DNA of 64,000 nt from Acetobacter sicerae (GCF_011516765.1 NZ_JAAABN010000014.1:1-64000); one strand, 5' to 3'. Positions 17,395 through 26,688 are shown, counted from the stretch's first letter. Made by a program: numbers and translations. Notes: generated by a model not told the origin, from the letters alone.

Positions 17395-18533
17395 GTGCGG
17401 GCGCCTTTTTTGAGCAGTTCTCGCGCTATGATCATGCGCTGAATCTGATTTGTTCCTTCGTAAATCTGCGTAATTTTTGCATCACGGTAAAGGCGCTCGA
17501 CCTCGAAACCACGGATGTAGCCTGATCCGCCGAACACCTGCACGGCATCGGCAGTACGGGCCACGGCCATGTCACCTGCAAAACACTTGGCCATGGAACA
17601 GGAACGTGTTGCATCGTGTCCCCTGTCGATTTTGTCCGCTGCGGAATGCACAAGGAGACGCGCTGCCTCAATGTCTTTCGCCATGTCGGCCAGAAGCCAC
17701 TGCACCCCCTGAAATTCGGAGATATGTTTACCAAACTGCTTGCGGGTGCCAGCGTAGTCGACAGCGGCTTCCAGTCCGGCCTGCGCGATGCCGACGGCAA
17801 GTGCGGCGATACCGACACGGCCTTTGTCAAGCACGCTCATCATCATATGGAATCCGCGTCCAGACTCGCCAAGAAGCGCGTCAGGGCCCAGACGGACATC
17901 GGTGAAGTTGAGACCACCCACCTGGCTGGCCCGCTGCCCCATCTTATGTTCCTTGGGACCGCGCTCAATACCATTCGCATGCAGATCAACGATGAAAATC
18001 GACATGCCACGGTTTCCCGCCTCCTTGTCCGTTCGGGCAAGGACGAAGCCGGTATCGGCGACTGGAGCATTGTGAATCCACAACTTTCCGCCGTTCAGAA
18101 TCCACCCATCCCCATCCTTTTCGGCTGTGGTGCGTATTCCTGAAACGTCCGTGCCGGCCTCTGCCTCGGTGATACAGTATGCGACCTTGCGCTGCATGCT
18201 GATAACTTCCGGCAGCATTTTCTGCTGAACCGGTGTGCCGTGGCGCACGAGAAGCGTGGAAATCAGTTCAACCAGACCGCACTGATCCGCCACACTTGCG
18301 TAGCCGCGTGACAGTTCCTCCATGACCACCGCGTAGGTCAGGGTGTCGAATCCGGGGCCACCCAGTTCTTCCGGAACGCCGATTCCGAAGAGGCCGACTT
18401 TTGCCATTTCCTCATATATTTCAGACGGAAAACGTTCATCGCGGTCCAGCGCCTCGGCGACCGGGCGGATGACTTCATCCGCGAAAGACCGGGCAGTGTC
18501 GCGCACCTGTTCCTGTGTCTCGTTCAGATACAT
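17391..18533 (-). CDS. Acyl-CoA dehydrogenase
   Basis: 380 residues from MYLNETQ at 18533; a longer frame starts at 18560 but the first nine residues are not family-like. It is a classic ACAD: ITEAEAGTDVSGIRTTA (FAD/substrate motif), RKQFGKHISEFQGVQW, QVFGGSGYIRGFEVERLYRDAKI and IYEGTNQIQR. Glu359 in YEGT occupies the usual catalytic-base position. It oxidises an acyl-CoA to the enoyl-CoA and passes electrons to ETF, encoded in the same operon. It is the first gene of the operon, with a copy of the shared palindrome about 25 bp upstream. Confidence 0.92.
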   Translation of the reverse strand: MYLNETQEQVRDTARSFADEVIRPVAEALDRDERFPSEIYEEMAKVGLFGIGVPEELGGPGFDTLTYAVVMEELSRGYASVADQCGLVELISTLLVRHGTPVQQKMLPEVISMQRKVAYCITEAEAGTDVSGIRTTAEKDGDGWILNGGKLWIHNAPVADTGFVLARTDKEAGNRGMSIFIVDLHANGIERGPKEHKMGQRASQVGGLNFTDVRLGPDALLGESGRGFHMMMSVLDKGRVGIAALAVGIAQAGLEAAVDYAGTRKQFGKHISEFQGVQWLLADMAKDIEAARLLVHSAADKIDRGHDATRSCSMAKCFAGDMAVARTADAVQVFGGSGYIRGFEVERLYRDAKITQIYEGTNQIQRMIIARELLKKGART

Positions 18534-18556
18534 TCCGGCAATTCCTGCTCTTTTAT

Positions 18557-18570
18557 GCACTATCTGGTTA
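18557..18570. promoter_or_regulatory. Shared operator-like motif upstream of the acyl-CoA dehydrogenase operon
   Basis: GCACTATCTGGTTA shares ACTATCT(A/G)GTTA with the CoA-transferase palindrome at 4679-4694 and ACTATCTGGT with the site upstream of the binding-protein gene. It is about 25 bases upstream of the start codon, where a bound repressor would block transcription. Confidence 0.45.
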
Positions 18571-19199
18571 CATACATATTCTGACTGTCGGGGGCAAGAG
18601 AAAAATCGATACTGTTTTTGAATCCTCTGTTTATTTTCGGGACATTATGATCACATGAGAGTGTACAGACTATGTTCTTTTCGCAAAATGCGCCGTGAAA
18701 TGGCCGTTTCTGATCACCGAATCACTCCAGATTTCCTGCTGAGTAAAACGTCGCCTTTTCTGACAGCATAAATCACGAAAATATGAATTAACCCTTTTGA
18801 GGCGACGTTCTATCTGTGACGTAACCAGATGGTGCATCTGGGTGATGTCGTTCTAAAAACAAGTGCCGTCGGAAAACGAAGAGCACAAACAAAAAACAGG
18901 ACGTCGACCAATGGTCAGTATCGGGCAGTCGCGCCGTATGCAACACGCACATCGGCGCCTCAATGTATTTCGCAAAGAAACCGGAGTCTTCCGAGGTCGC
19001 GCCTGCGCTTAATCCTACGCATCCTGAAATGAGCAGGATTATTACCAGCGTTACATACATAATTCCATGAAACGACTTGAACTCTGTTCCGTTTATGAAG
19101 TTCAGGCACGCATCATCCATCTCAGGAAGCGTCGTTACTTACATCAGATCACAGATCCGTCCGAAAAATGCCCGGATCAGAAATACAGAGAGGCCATCC
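18571..19199. other. Divergent intergenic region, possible small lipoprotein
   Basis: About 630 bases between the divergent acyl-CoA dehydrogenase and aldehyde dehydrogenase genes, so promoters of both must lie here. A minus-strand frame from 19060 to 18788 starts MYVTLVIILLISGCVG, which has a lipobox (LISGC). It lacks a good ribosome site and has no recognisable domain, so I do not call it as a gene. Confidence 0.35.
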
Positions 19200-20699
19200 A
19201 TGCAGGAGATGACATACGGAATTACATTACCAGAAAAACCGCGCGAATTCGGTTTTTTTATCAACGGTGAATGGCGTGGCGGTCGGGAAATGTATGAACG
19301 TGACTCCCCCAGCCATGATGTGCCGGTGACACGCACGTCCCGCTGTACGCCAGAAGATGTTAATGATGCTGTGGCCGCTGCCCGTCTGGCTTTTGACGAT
19401 CGTCGCTGGGCGGGACTGCCTGGCAGCGCTCGCGCAGGAATCCTGTTGAAAACAGCGGAAGGTATTCGTCAACAACGTGAAGAAATCGCCCGATGGGAGG
19501 TTCTGGAAAACCGCAAACCGATTTCACAGGCGCGTGGCGAGATCGATCACTGCATTGCCTGTTTTGAAACCGCGGCCGGCGCGGCGCGGCTTCTTCATGG
19601 CGATAGCTTCAACAATCTGGGCGACAACCTGTTCGGAATGGTGCTGCGCGAGCCAATCGGTGTGGTCGGGCTGATTACACCCTGGAATTTCCCTTTCCTT
19701 ATTTTGTGTGAGCGGGTGCCGTTTATTCTGGCTTCCGGCTGCACGCTGGTCGTCAAACCTGCGGAAGTTACAAGCGCCACAACACTGATCCTCGCCGATA
19801 TTCTTGCAGAAGCGGGCCTGCCGGCCGGTGCTTATAATGTTGTGACCGGTACAGGACGCACGGTTGGTCAGGCGCTCACGGAGCACCCCGATATCGACAT
19901 GTTGTCATTTACGGGTTCAACCGCTGTTGGCCGCTCCTGCGTTCATGCGTCCGGCGACAGCAATCTCAAGAAACTCGGGCTGGAACTGGGTGGAAAAAAC
20001 CCGATTATCGTCTTTGCGGATGCCGACCTTGAGGATGCCGCCGATGCCGCCGCTTTTGGAATCAGTTTCAATACCGGGCAGTGCTGTGTGTCTTCCAGCC
20101 GTCTTATTGTGGAACGATCGGTCGCAGAAAAATTCGAGAAAATTCTTGTTGATAAAATGAAGAAGATCCGCGTCGGCGATCCATTCGATCCTGAAACACA
20201 AGTCGGGGCGATCACCACGACCGGTCAGAACGAAACGATCCTGAATTATATTGCAAAGGGCAAGGCAGAAGGGGCAAAAGTCCTGACCGGCGGTGAGGTG
20301 CTGGACTGCGGAAGCGGGCGGTATATCGCACCCACGCTGTTTTCGGGCGTGACGCCGTCCATGTCGATTGCGCGTGAGGAAATCTTCGGTCCAGTTCTAT
20401 CATCTTTTCACTTTGATAGCCTGAACGAAGCAATTTCGATTGCCAATGACACGGTTTACGGCCTGGCGGCATCTGTCTGGTCAAAAAACATCGATAAAGC
20501 GCTGACTGTGACACGGCGTGTGCGTGCCGGCCGATTCTGGGTCAACACCATTATGGCGGGTGGACCCGAGACGCCAACGGGCGGATTCAAACAGTCCGGC
20601 TGGGGCCGTGAGACGGGCATTCTGGGTGTGGAAGAGTATACCCAAGCAAAATCCGTCCACATTGAAACCGGCGGCCGTTCACACTGGATTGCATCATGA
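19200..20699 (+). CDS. NAD(P)-dependent aldehyde dehydrogenase
   Basis: 499 residues from the ATG at 19200, chosen for AGAGAGG six bases upstream; the frame is open further up without similarity. It is a full-length ALDH with TPWNFPF at 160-166, VKPAEVTS near 185, SFTGSTAVG near 236, LELGGKNP with catalytic Glu262, NTGQCCVSS with catalytic Cys296, and EEIFGPVL near 400. It oxidises an aldehyde to the acid. It is coupled by a 4-base ATGA overlap to the GMC oxidoreductase, a natural two-step alcohol-to-acid pair resembling choline dehydrogenase plus betaine aldehyde dehydrogenase. Confidence 0.92.
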   Translation: MQEMTYGITLPEKPREFGFFINGEWRGGREMYERDSPSHDVPVTRTSRCTPEDVNDAVAAARLAFDDRRWAGLPGSARAGILLKTAEGIRQQREEIARWEVLENRKPISQARGEIDHCIACFETAAGAARLLHGDSFNNLGDNLFGMVLREPIGVVGLITPWNFPFLILCERVPFILASGCTLVVKPAEVTSATTLILADILAEAGLPAGAYNVVTGTGRTVGQALTEHPDIDMLSFTGSTAVGRSCVHASGDSNLKKLGLELGGKNPIIVFADADLEDAADAAAFGISFNTGQCCVSSSRLIVERSVAEKFEKILVDKMKKIRVGDPFDPETQVGAITTTGQNETILNYIAKGKAEGAKVLTGGEVLDCGSGRYIAPTLFSGVTPSMSIAREEIFGPVLSSFHFDSLNEAISIANDTVYGLAASVWSKNIDKALTVTRRVRAGRFWVNTIMAGGPETPTGGFKQSGWGRETGILGVEEYTQAKSVHIETGGRSHWIAS

Positions 20700-22291
20700 A
20701 ACAGGGTTTCGATTACATCATCGTGGGAGGTGGTTCGGCCGGATGTGTTCTGGCTGCTCATCTTTCCGAAAATCCCGAAGCAAGGGTCTGCCTGATTGAA
20801 GCGGGAAAAAAAGATACCAACCCGCTCATTCATATGCCGATCGGTTTTGCGAAGATGACAACCGGTCCTTTGACATGGGGGCTAACGACCGCACCTCAGA
20901 AATATGCCAACAACCGGGAAATTCCTTACGTTCAGGCAAAAGTTCTGGGGGGTGGGTCCTCAATCAATGCCGAAGTTTTTACGAGAGGTCATCCTTCGGA
21001 TTATGACCGATGGGCTGATGAAGGTGCTGACGGTTGGGCATTCAAGGATATTAAGAAATATCTTTTGCGTTCCGAGGGAAATACATTCCTTGCCGGTTCA
21101 TGGCATGGCACGGATGGTCCGCAGGGTGTTTCCAACCTATCCACACCGAGTTCGGTCAGCCGCGCCTTTGTGCAGAGCTGTCAGGAATTGGGAATGCCTT
21201 ATAATCCTGACTTTAACGGACCTGTTCAGGAAGGTACCGGTATTTATCAGATGACCATAAAGGATAACCGTCGGTGTTCGACCGCGAAAGGTTATCTGAA
21301 ACCGGCACTGAAACGCGGCAATCTACGTGTTATTACTAATGCTCAGGTTCTACGCATCCTCTTTACAGGTTCACGCGCAACCGGTGTTAAGTTTGCTGCC
21401 GAAGGCAGAACATATACCGTGCAGGCTGATCAGGAAATTGTCGTGACATCCGGGGCAATCGGCACGCCAAAACTGCTTATGTTGTCGGGTGTCGGTCCTG
21501 CCGCGCATTTGCAGCAACACGGTATTGACGTGGTTCGCGACCTGCCGGGAGTTGGCGAGAATTTACAGGATCACTTCGGGATCGATATTGTTGCTGAACT
21601 GAAAAATCACGACAGCTTCAATAAATACAACAAACTTCCGTGGATGTTCTGGGCCGGACTACAATATGCCATGTTCAATTCCGGCCCTGTGGCATCGAAT
21701 GTGGTTGAAGCCGGTGCCTTCTGGTATTCAGATAAGAAATCCCCCTGCCCCGACCTACAGTTTCATTTTCTGGCCGGTGCGGGTGCTGAAGCCGGAGTTT
21801 GCTCTGTTCCAAAAGGTATTTCAGGCATTACGCTGAACAGTTACACGTTACGTCCGAAATCACGAGGGACGGTCAAACTGAAATCTGCAGATCCGGCCGA
21901 CAAACCGATTGTCGATCCGAATTTTCTCGCACATCCGGATGACCTCCATGTTTCGTGCGAAGGCATCAAGCTAAGTCTTGATATTTTCAGGCAGCACTCT
22001 CTTAGAAAATATATCGATAAAATCAGCTTTTTCGGCGAAAACAAACCGGACGCAGAAATGTTTCAGAATTATGCACGCCAGCATGGCCGGACATCGTATC
22101 ATCCGACCTGCACGTGCAAAATGGGACGAGACAATATGTCCGTAGTTGATCCGGAACTACGTATTCATGGTCTGGATGGCATCCGTATCTGCGACAGTTC
22201 AGTTATGCCATCCATTATAGGCTCTAACACAAATGCACCGACAATTATGATCGCTGAACGAGCGGCCGATCTTATTCGCGGCAATGCATGA
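20696..22291 (+). CDS. GMC-family FAD oxidoreductase (choline dehydrogenase-like)
   Basis: A 531-residue GMC oxidoreductase. The FAD dinucleotide loop is at the N-terminus (YIIVGGGSAGCVLAAHLSE), followed by KVLGGGSSINAE near residue 82, GAIGTPKLLMLSGVGP near 253, and the catalytic pair His469 (TSYHPTC) and Asn511 (GSNTNAP). It oxidises a primary alcohol to an aldehyde, passing electrons to the respiratory chain or a quinone. No signal peptide is seen, so it is cytoplasmic or peripheral. It is co-translated with the aldehyde dehydrogenase. Glycine betaine synthesis is one alternative reading, but the surrounding sugar genes suggest another alcohol. Confidence 0.92.
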   Translation: MKQGFDYIIVGGGSAGCVLAAHLSENPEARVCLIEAGKKDTNPLIHMPIGFAKMTTGPLTWGLTTAPQKYANNREIPYVQAKVLGGGSSINAEVFTRGHPSDYDRWADEGADGWAFKDIKKYLLRSEGNTFLAGSWHGTDGPQGVSNLSTPSSVSRAFVQSCQELGMPYNPDFNGPVQEGTGIYQMTIKDNRRCSTAKGYLKPALKRGNLRVITNAQVLRILFTGSRATGVKFAAEGRTYTVQADQEIVVTSGAIGTPKLLMLSGVGPAAHLQQHGIDVVRDLPGVGENLQDHFGIDIVAELKNHDSFNKYNKLPWMFWAGLQYAMFNSGPVASNVVEAGAFWYSDKKSPCPDLQFHFLAGAGAEAGVCSVPKGISGITLNSYTLRPKSRGTVKLKSADPADKPIVDPNFLAHPDDLHVSCEGIKLSLDIFRQHSLRKYIDKISFFGENKPDAEMFQNYARQHGRTSYHPTCTCKMGRDNMSVVDPELRIHGLDGIRICDSSVMPSIIGSNTNAPTIMIAERAADLIRGNA

Positions 22292-22548
22292 AATATTCAT
22301 TATGTTCTGACTGAAAGCGGAATGGGCTATCTCTAAACAATATATGACACATTCCGCGACTAATACCTGAAACAACTTATCGTATCCTGCAGAGATATGA
22401 TCGTTTTCATTTTCTACAAAAATACTACCTGTTTTTACAAACCATACGAAACATGCAGAAATAAAACCACTTACGTTTGTGCTACTGCGCTGTTTCAGAC
22501 CACCCGAATACTACGAACAACAAAACAACAATAATATTAGAGGTCAAA

Positions 22549-24327
22549 ATGACACATCAGATGCGGCAGATATACCAGAGCGATTTCAATAAGAAATTTT
22601 TAATTTCTGGAATGCGTGCAAAAGATTTTTTTACGACTTTTTTTTCTGTCTACAAAACAGATACCAAATACAGAAAAAAACAAGAAAAAATTATTGCTAA
22701 CAAAAAACGATCTCCATGTTGCGAAATCCTCTTTTCTTCAGAAAAAAAACACTTAAACACTTCGCCTCTTGTCGGGCGAAATTCAAAGAAGAGTGCACGA
22801 GTTCTTTTTTTCATTGTTTCGGTCTTGATATGGCATCCGCGTAGCGCACAGGCGCAGGCTGCTCTGGTCAACATTGCCCAAAATGAGTCAGGGACGCCTG
22901 ATTGGATCAATGCTTTTCGTAAAGATTACGCACCCAACCCGACAAAAACGATTCAACCTGCGCCGGTATCGTCTCCTCTCCCCGCACCAGTGCGACGAGG
23001 CAGAATGCCTACTCCCACATTTATTTCTGATACAACCGAAAACAGTCTGTTTCCGGCTAGCTTTCATGACTGGACGACGCAGGAGACGATGACCGGAAAC
23101 TGGGCCGGGTGGCGACCTTGGTTTGCTGATAAAGGAGTAACAATTACCGGACATTATTTCCAGGACAGTGCGGGAAACCCTATGGGCGGTAAATCCAAGA
23201 ATGTTCGTTATGCTCACGAATTTGGTCTTAACTTCGATTTCAATCTTGAAAAACTGACCGGGTATAAAATCGGTCTGTTCCATTTCACAGTAACATCCCG
23301 TGATGGCAAAGGCTTGGGCGCGACATTACCAGCTCTGGACAGTCCTCAGGAAATCTATGGTTCTCCGACCGTACGCCTGTCACTTCTGGCGTGGGAGATG
23401 CCATGGAACCGCTATGTAGTGACGAATGTGGGCGAAGTAAACGCCGAAACCGATTTTGAAACCTGGTCCATGTACTGGAACATGAACAATTACTGCCAGT
23501 TTCAGAGCAATGCGATTTGCGGCATGCCGCAATCAATCGCCTTTAACTCCGGCTACAGTTATTATCCGACGGCCCATCCAGGTGCGTGGGTCAAATTCTA
23601 TCCGGCAGGAAATAATCATTACTCCATTCAGTTTGGCGCCTATTCGGTCGATCCGACAATTGCGAATACGCATAATGGCTGGAAGATGAACCTTCATGGC
23701 GCGACGGGCACGTTCCTGCCCTTCCAGCTTGTCTGGCATCAGGGCGGTAAGGATGATTATTCTGGGCCACTTCAGACCAATGTTAAAATCGGTGGTTACT
23801 GGGACACGTCCCAAGTTAAAAACGTCTATGCTCAATTAGGAAGTTTCGGTATTGCGTCACAGTATCTTGCCTCCGCACCAGTCTCCAATGTACGGGGACG
23901 TTTTGGCGGGTGGTTTCAGTTCGACCGTCTGCTTCAGCGTGACCAGAATGATTCCAAGCGGGGAACATCATTCTTTGCATCATTTACGTGGGGTGACCCG
24001 CGCACGGCCCTGGCGCCCTATTTTGTGGATGCTGGCATTACGCGCAAAGGCACATTCTGGGACAGACCTGAAGATACAGTCAGTTTCGGGATGAAGATGA
24101 TCTGGATAAACCCAAAACTGACGAACTGGGTGCATGAGTTGCAGGGCACGGGTGTGACTGGAGTATATAAACCATCGGGCGAGCCTGCAATTGAACTGAA
24201 CTATGGTTGGCGTCCGACTCCCTGGCTGCTGATCCGGCCCGGCGCACAATATATCTGGAGCACAGGTGGCAATAATCGTTATAAAAATCCGCTAGTTCTC
24301 GATTTCGAAACAGGCATTACGCTGTAA
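22549..24327 (+). CDS. OprB-type carbohydrate-selective porin
   Basis: 592 residues from the ATG at 22549, preceded by AGAGGT. The C-terminal 420 residues are OprB-like beta-barrel: WTTQETMTGNWAGWRPWFAD, then GLNFDFNLEKLTGYKIGLFH, GAWVKFYPAGNNHYSIQFGA, FGGWFQFDRL and a terminal DFETGITL. The export signal (SARVLFFIVSVLIWHPRSAQAQA) lies unusually deep, after about 75 Lys-rich residues, so either the true start is a non-ATG codon downstream or the leader is atypical. It probably lets the sugar substrate of the island cross the outer membrane. Base composition is more AT-rich than in neighbouring genes. Confidence 0.85.
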   Translation: MTHQMRQIYQSDFNKKFLISGMRAKDFFTTFFSVYKTDTKYRKKQEKIIANKKRSPCCEILFSSEKKHLNTSPLVGRNSKKSARVLFFIVSVLIWHPRSAQAQAALVNIAQNESGTPDWINAFRKDYAPNPTKTIQPAPVSSPLPAPVRRGRMPTPTFISDTTENSLFPASFHDWTTQETMTGNWAGWRPWFADKGVTITGHYFQDSAGNPMGGKSKNVRYAHEFGLNFDFNLEKLTGYKIGLFHFTVTSRDGKGLGATLPALDSPQEIYGSPTVRLSLLAWEMPWNRYVVTNVGEVNAETDFETWSMYWNMNNYCQFQSNAICGMPQSIAFNSGYSYYPTAHPGAWVKFYPAGNNHYSIQFGAYSVDPTIANTHNGWKMNLHGATGTFLPFQLVWHQGGKDDYSGPLQTNVKIGGYWDTSQVKNVYAQLGSFGIASQYLASAPVSNVRGRFGGWFQFDRLLQRDQNDSKRGTSFFASFTWGDPRTALAPYFVDAGITRKGTFWDRPEDTVSFGMKMIWINPKLTNWVHELQGTGVTGVYKPSGEPAIELNYGWRPTPWLLIRPGAQYIWSTGGNNRYKNPLVLDFETGITL

Positions 24328-24468
24328 CTACCCCTTTCCGACGCATTTCATTCCAAAATGACAGAAAAAACCATTAGGAATAGATGACTGCTTTATGTTG
24401 GCCAGTCATCACTTTGCTACGATATCACCGTGGGATAGCATTGGAATTGCACTGCCAGATTACCCTTA

Positions 24469-25298
24469 GGCTCAGGACTCATAACCAGAACATGACGGTT
24501 GCAGCGAGGCAGATGGCCGAGAAGAAGACGTTGGGGCATCTGTCATAGCGTGTTGCGACCCGCCTCCAGTCCTTAAGCCTCCCGAACATAATCTCAATAT
24601 GGTTGCGTCTTTTGTATTTCCGTTTGTCGTATTTTACCGATTTCCCGCGGGATTTCCGTCCCGGAACGCAGGGTTTGATCCCTTTCTCCTCCAGAGCATC
24701 CCTGAACCAGTCAGCGTCATAGCCCAGGTCTGCCAGCATCCATTCGGCTGATGGGAGGTTGTCCAGAAGGGCTGCGGCACCAGTGTAATCACTGATCTGG
24801 TCTGCTGTCATGAAGAAGTCGAGCGGACGTCCGTTTCGGTCGGTGACGGCATGCAACTTCGTACTCATCCCGCCTTTGGTGCGCCCGATCAGACGACCTG
24901 GATCCCCTTTTTTAACCGCAGGCTCGAAGCCGTGCGATGTGCCTTGAGATAGGTCGCATCAATCATGATCGTCTGAGGCTCTGCCTTTCCAGCAGCCAGT
25001 CCATCCATCATGCGGATGAATATCCCCATGGCACCCCAGCGCTTCCAGCGGTTGTAGAGCGTCTTGTGTGGACCGTATTCCCGGGGCGCATCACGCCAGC
25101 GCAGGCTGTTGCGGTTCACGAAAATGATGCCGCTCAGCACGCGGCGGTCATCAACGCGAGGTTTACCATGGCTCTTGGGAAAGAACGGCCGCAGACCCGC
25201 CATCTGTTCATCCGTCAGCCAAAACAGGTCGCTCATCTTCAGTCTCTTCAGGGAAGCCTGAATCACATCATGCCGCTCATATCAATGAGTCCTGAGCC
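24469..25298 (-). mobile_element. IS5-family (IS427 type) insertion sequence, copy 1
   Basis: 830 bp with perfect 14-base inverted repeats GGCTCAGGACTCAT at 24469 and its complement ending at 25298, and a TA dinucleotide on both sides (24467-24468 and 25299-25300). It encodes a two-frame transposase with a slippery site. A near-identical element is at 61133-61961 in the same orientation. TA duplication with two overlapping frames is characteristic of the IS427 subgroup. The right end truncates a relaxase remnant. Confidence 0.88.
24479..25236 (-). CDS. IS427-type transposase made by -1 frameshifting, copy 1
   Basis: Frame A starts MSDLFWLTDEQMAGLRPFFP at 25236 and contains GIIFVNRNSLRWRDAPREYG and TIMIDATYLKAHRTASSL (first catalytic Asp). 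It would end at KKGIQVV. Frame B carries GRTKGGMSTKLHAVTD, MLADLGYDADWFRDALEEKG (second Asp) and RNHIEIMFGRLKDWRRVATRYD (catalytic Glu). The frames are joined at A_AAA_AAG (24907-24913), a canonical -1 slippery sequence, giving a fused DDE transposase of about 253 residues. Both halves are intact, so the element may be active. Confidence 0.88.
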
Positions 25299-25300
25299 TA

Positions 25301-25764
25301 ACGCGCTGGCATAATCTTGAACGGAACACGCCGCCTCCGCAGGTGGCTCTTGATGCGGCAGCAGAGAAGATCGCCGCCATTCGCGCTGCCCAAAAATCCG
25401 GTGTGATTACCCGCCGTTACAGAGCAAGGTTGAACAGCTTTGCACAAGATTTCTATCCCTCTCTGCCTCCCCAACTGCCACGATACCGATCCACCCAGCA
25501 CAACGCCCGTCGCCTCCTGACCGAGATGACGCTCAATCACCGGCGGCCACGGGACCAGCGTGAACTCATAGGACTTCCCGACGATGGCGAATTTCCCGCT
25601 ATGTAGCTGGACGGTGCCGATGAACGTGCCACTAACGGTCTCGCCATCGACGGCGGCTCAAAACGGCATGGGCTTCGCATTTGCCAGTTTGTCCCGACAC
25701 GGGAGACGTCGTCCTGCTCCTGAAGCATGGCGAGCAGGCTACGCCGATAGCTGAGGTACCGCAC
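25301..25764 (-). pseudogene. Remnant of a DUF3363-type relaxase C-terminus
   Basis: Two minus frames together resemble the end of VirD2-like relaxases carrying DUF3363. From 25764 one reads YRRSLLAMLQEQDDV. After a frame change near 25700 the other reads DGETVSGTFIGTVQLHSGKF, YEFTLVPWPPVIERHLGQ and VSWQLGRQRGIEI, matching the family pattern VSGxYR..SGxFA..xFxLVPWRPxxExxLG..WxFGRxRG. An in-frame TGA falls just before the DGETVSG segment. The frame then runs into the IS end, where the stop is formed at the junction (25298-25300). The N-terminal nuclease part is absent. No transfer function remains. Confidence 0.65.
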
Positions 25765-25792
25765 AGGTCATGAGCAACCCGCTTGATGGACG

Positions 25793-26656
25793 TCAGGCGT
25801 AGTAAGCCGGCTGTTCGAGATCAGCGAGCAGTGAAGGGCCTGTGGGGTTCCAGCCGAGAAGCGCACGCGTTCGCGCACTGGAAGCCGCCATGTTCCCGCC
25901 CGCCATGGTGGCGAACCAGCCAAAATGCTCCCGTTCTCTCGGTTCGGCCGGCAAGCCGAGCCGACGACCAATGATGCTGGCAATGTCCCTGAACGGTACG
26001 GCTTCATCGGTGACCGCATGATAGACGGCCTCAGTCACGCCCTGCTCGAGCGCAAGCCGATAGACTTTTGCCGCGTCCAGTCGATAGACGCCGGACCATT
26101 TGTTCTGGACGTCACCGATATAGGCTGACACCCCCTTTTCGCGCGCCAGGCGAATGACGATCGGAATGAACCCGTGATCGCCGATGCCGTGTACTGACGG
26201 CGCGAGCCGCACCGTGGCAACACGGACACCGCGTTCCTTCAGCGCCCGCGCGGCCACCTCAGACCTGCGCGGAGAGGCCGGATCAAGCAGATCCGCCTCC
26301 GTTGCGCCGGCAGGCAGGCCGGACAGACCGGACGTGACAAGAAGCGGGCGCTCCGATCCTTCCAGCGCACTGCCCAACGCCTCGATCACACGTTGATCCT
26401 GCGCCGCACTTTCGGGGAATTTCGAGAAATCATGGTTGAACGCCGTGTGAATGACCGCATCTGCTGTTGAGGCGGCGTTTTTCAGCGCGTCCAGATCATC
26501 GAGCGTGGCGCGTAAGACCGTCGCACCGGATGCGGCCAGCCGAGCCGCCTTTTCATCATTCCGGGCCAGACCGGTCACCTGATGCCCGGCACCGATCAGA
26601 TCCTGAACCACGGCGGAACCGATCCAGCCGGTGGCCCCTGTTACGAAGACATGCAT
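25793..26656 (-). CDS. NAD(P)-binding extended SDR (NAD-dependent epimerase-like)
   Basis: A 287-residue extended/atypical SDR. The N-terminal Rossmann loop is VTGATGWIGSAV (GxxGxxG) at residues 5-16. There is no clear YxxxK; the segment GVRVATVRLAPSVHG occupies the usual substrate-side position near 144. The C-terminus contains IIGRRLGLPAEP and ARTRALLGWNPTGPSLLADL, as in SDR proteins related to dihydroflavonol reductases and sugar epimerases. It is followed on the same strand, 32 bp upstream, by an O-methyltransferase-like gene. The substrate is unknown. Confidence 0.82.
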   Translation of the reverse strand: MHVFVTGATGWIGSAVVQDLIGAGHQVTGLARNDEKAARLAASGATVLRATLDDLDALKNAASTADAVIHTAFNHDFSKFPESAAQDQRVIEALGSALEGSERPLLVTSGLSGLPAGATEADLLDPASPRRSEVAARALKERGVRVATVRLAPSVHGIGDHGFIPIVIRLAREKGVSAYIGDVQNKWSGVYRLDAAKVYRLALEQGVTEAVYHAVTDEAVPFRDIASIIGRRLGLPAEPREREHFGWFATMAGGNMAASSARTRALLGWNPTGPSLLADLEQPAYYA

Positions 26657-26688
26657 GGTTCCGTCCTCTTCAGATATTGGAATTATGT

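Noticed and set aside
18788..19060. Possible small lipoprotein on the minus strand (MYVTLVIILLISGC)
   Set aside because: Only the signal-like start is convincing; ribosome site is poor and the rest has no pattern. Mentioned only as a possibility.
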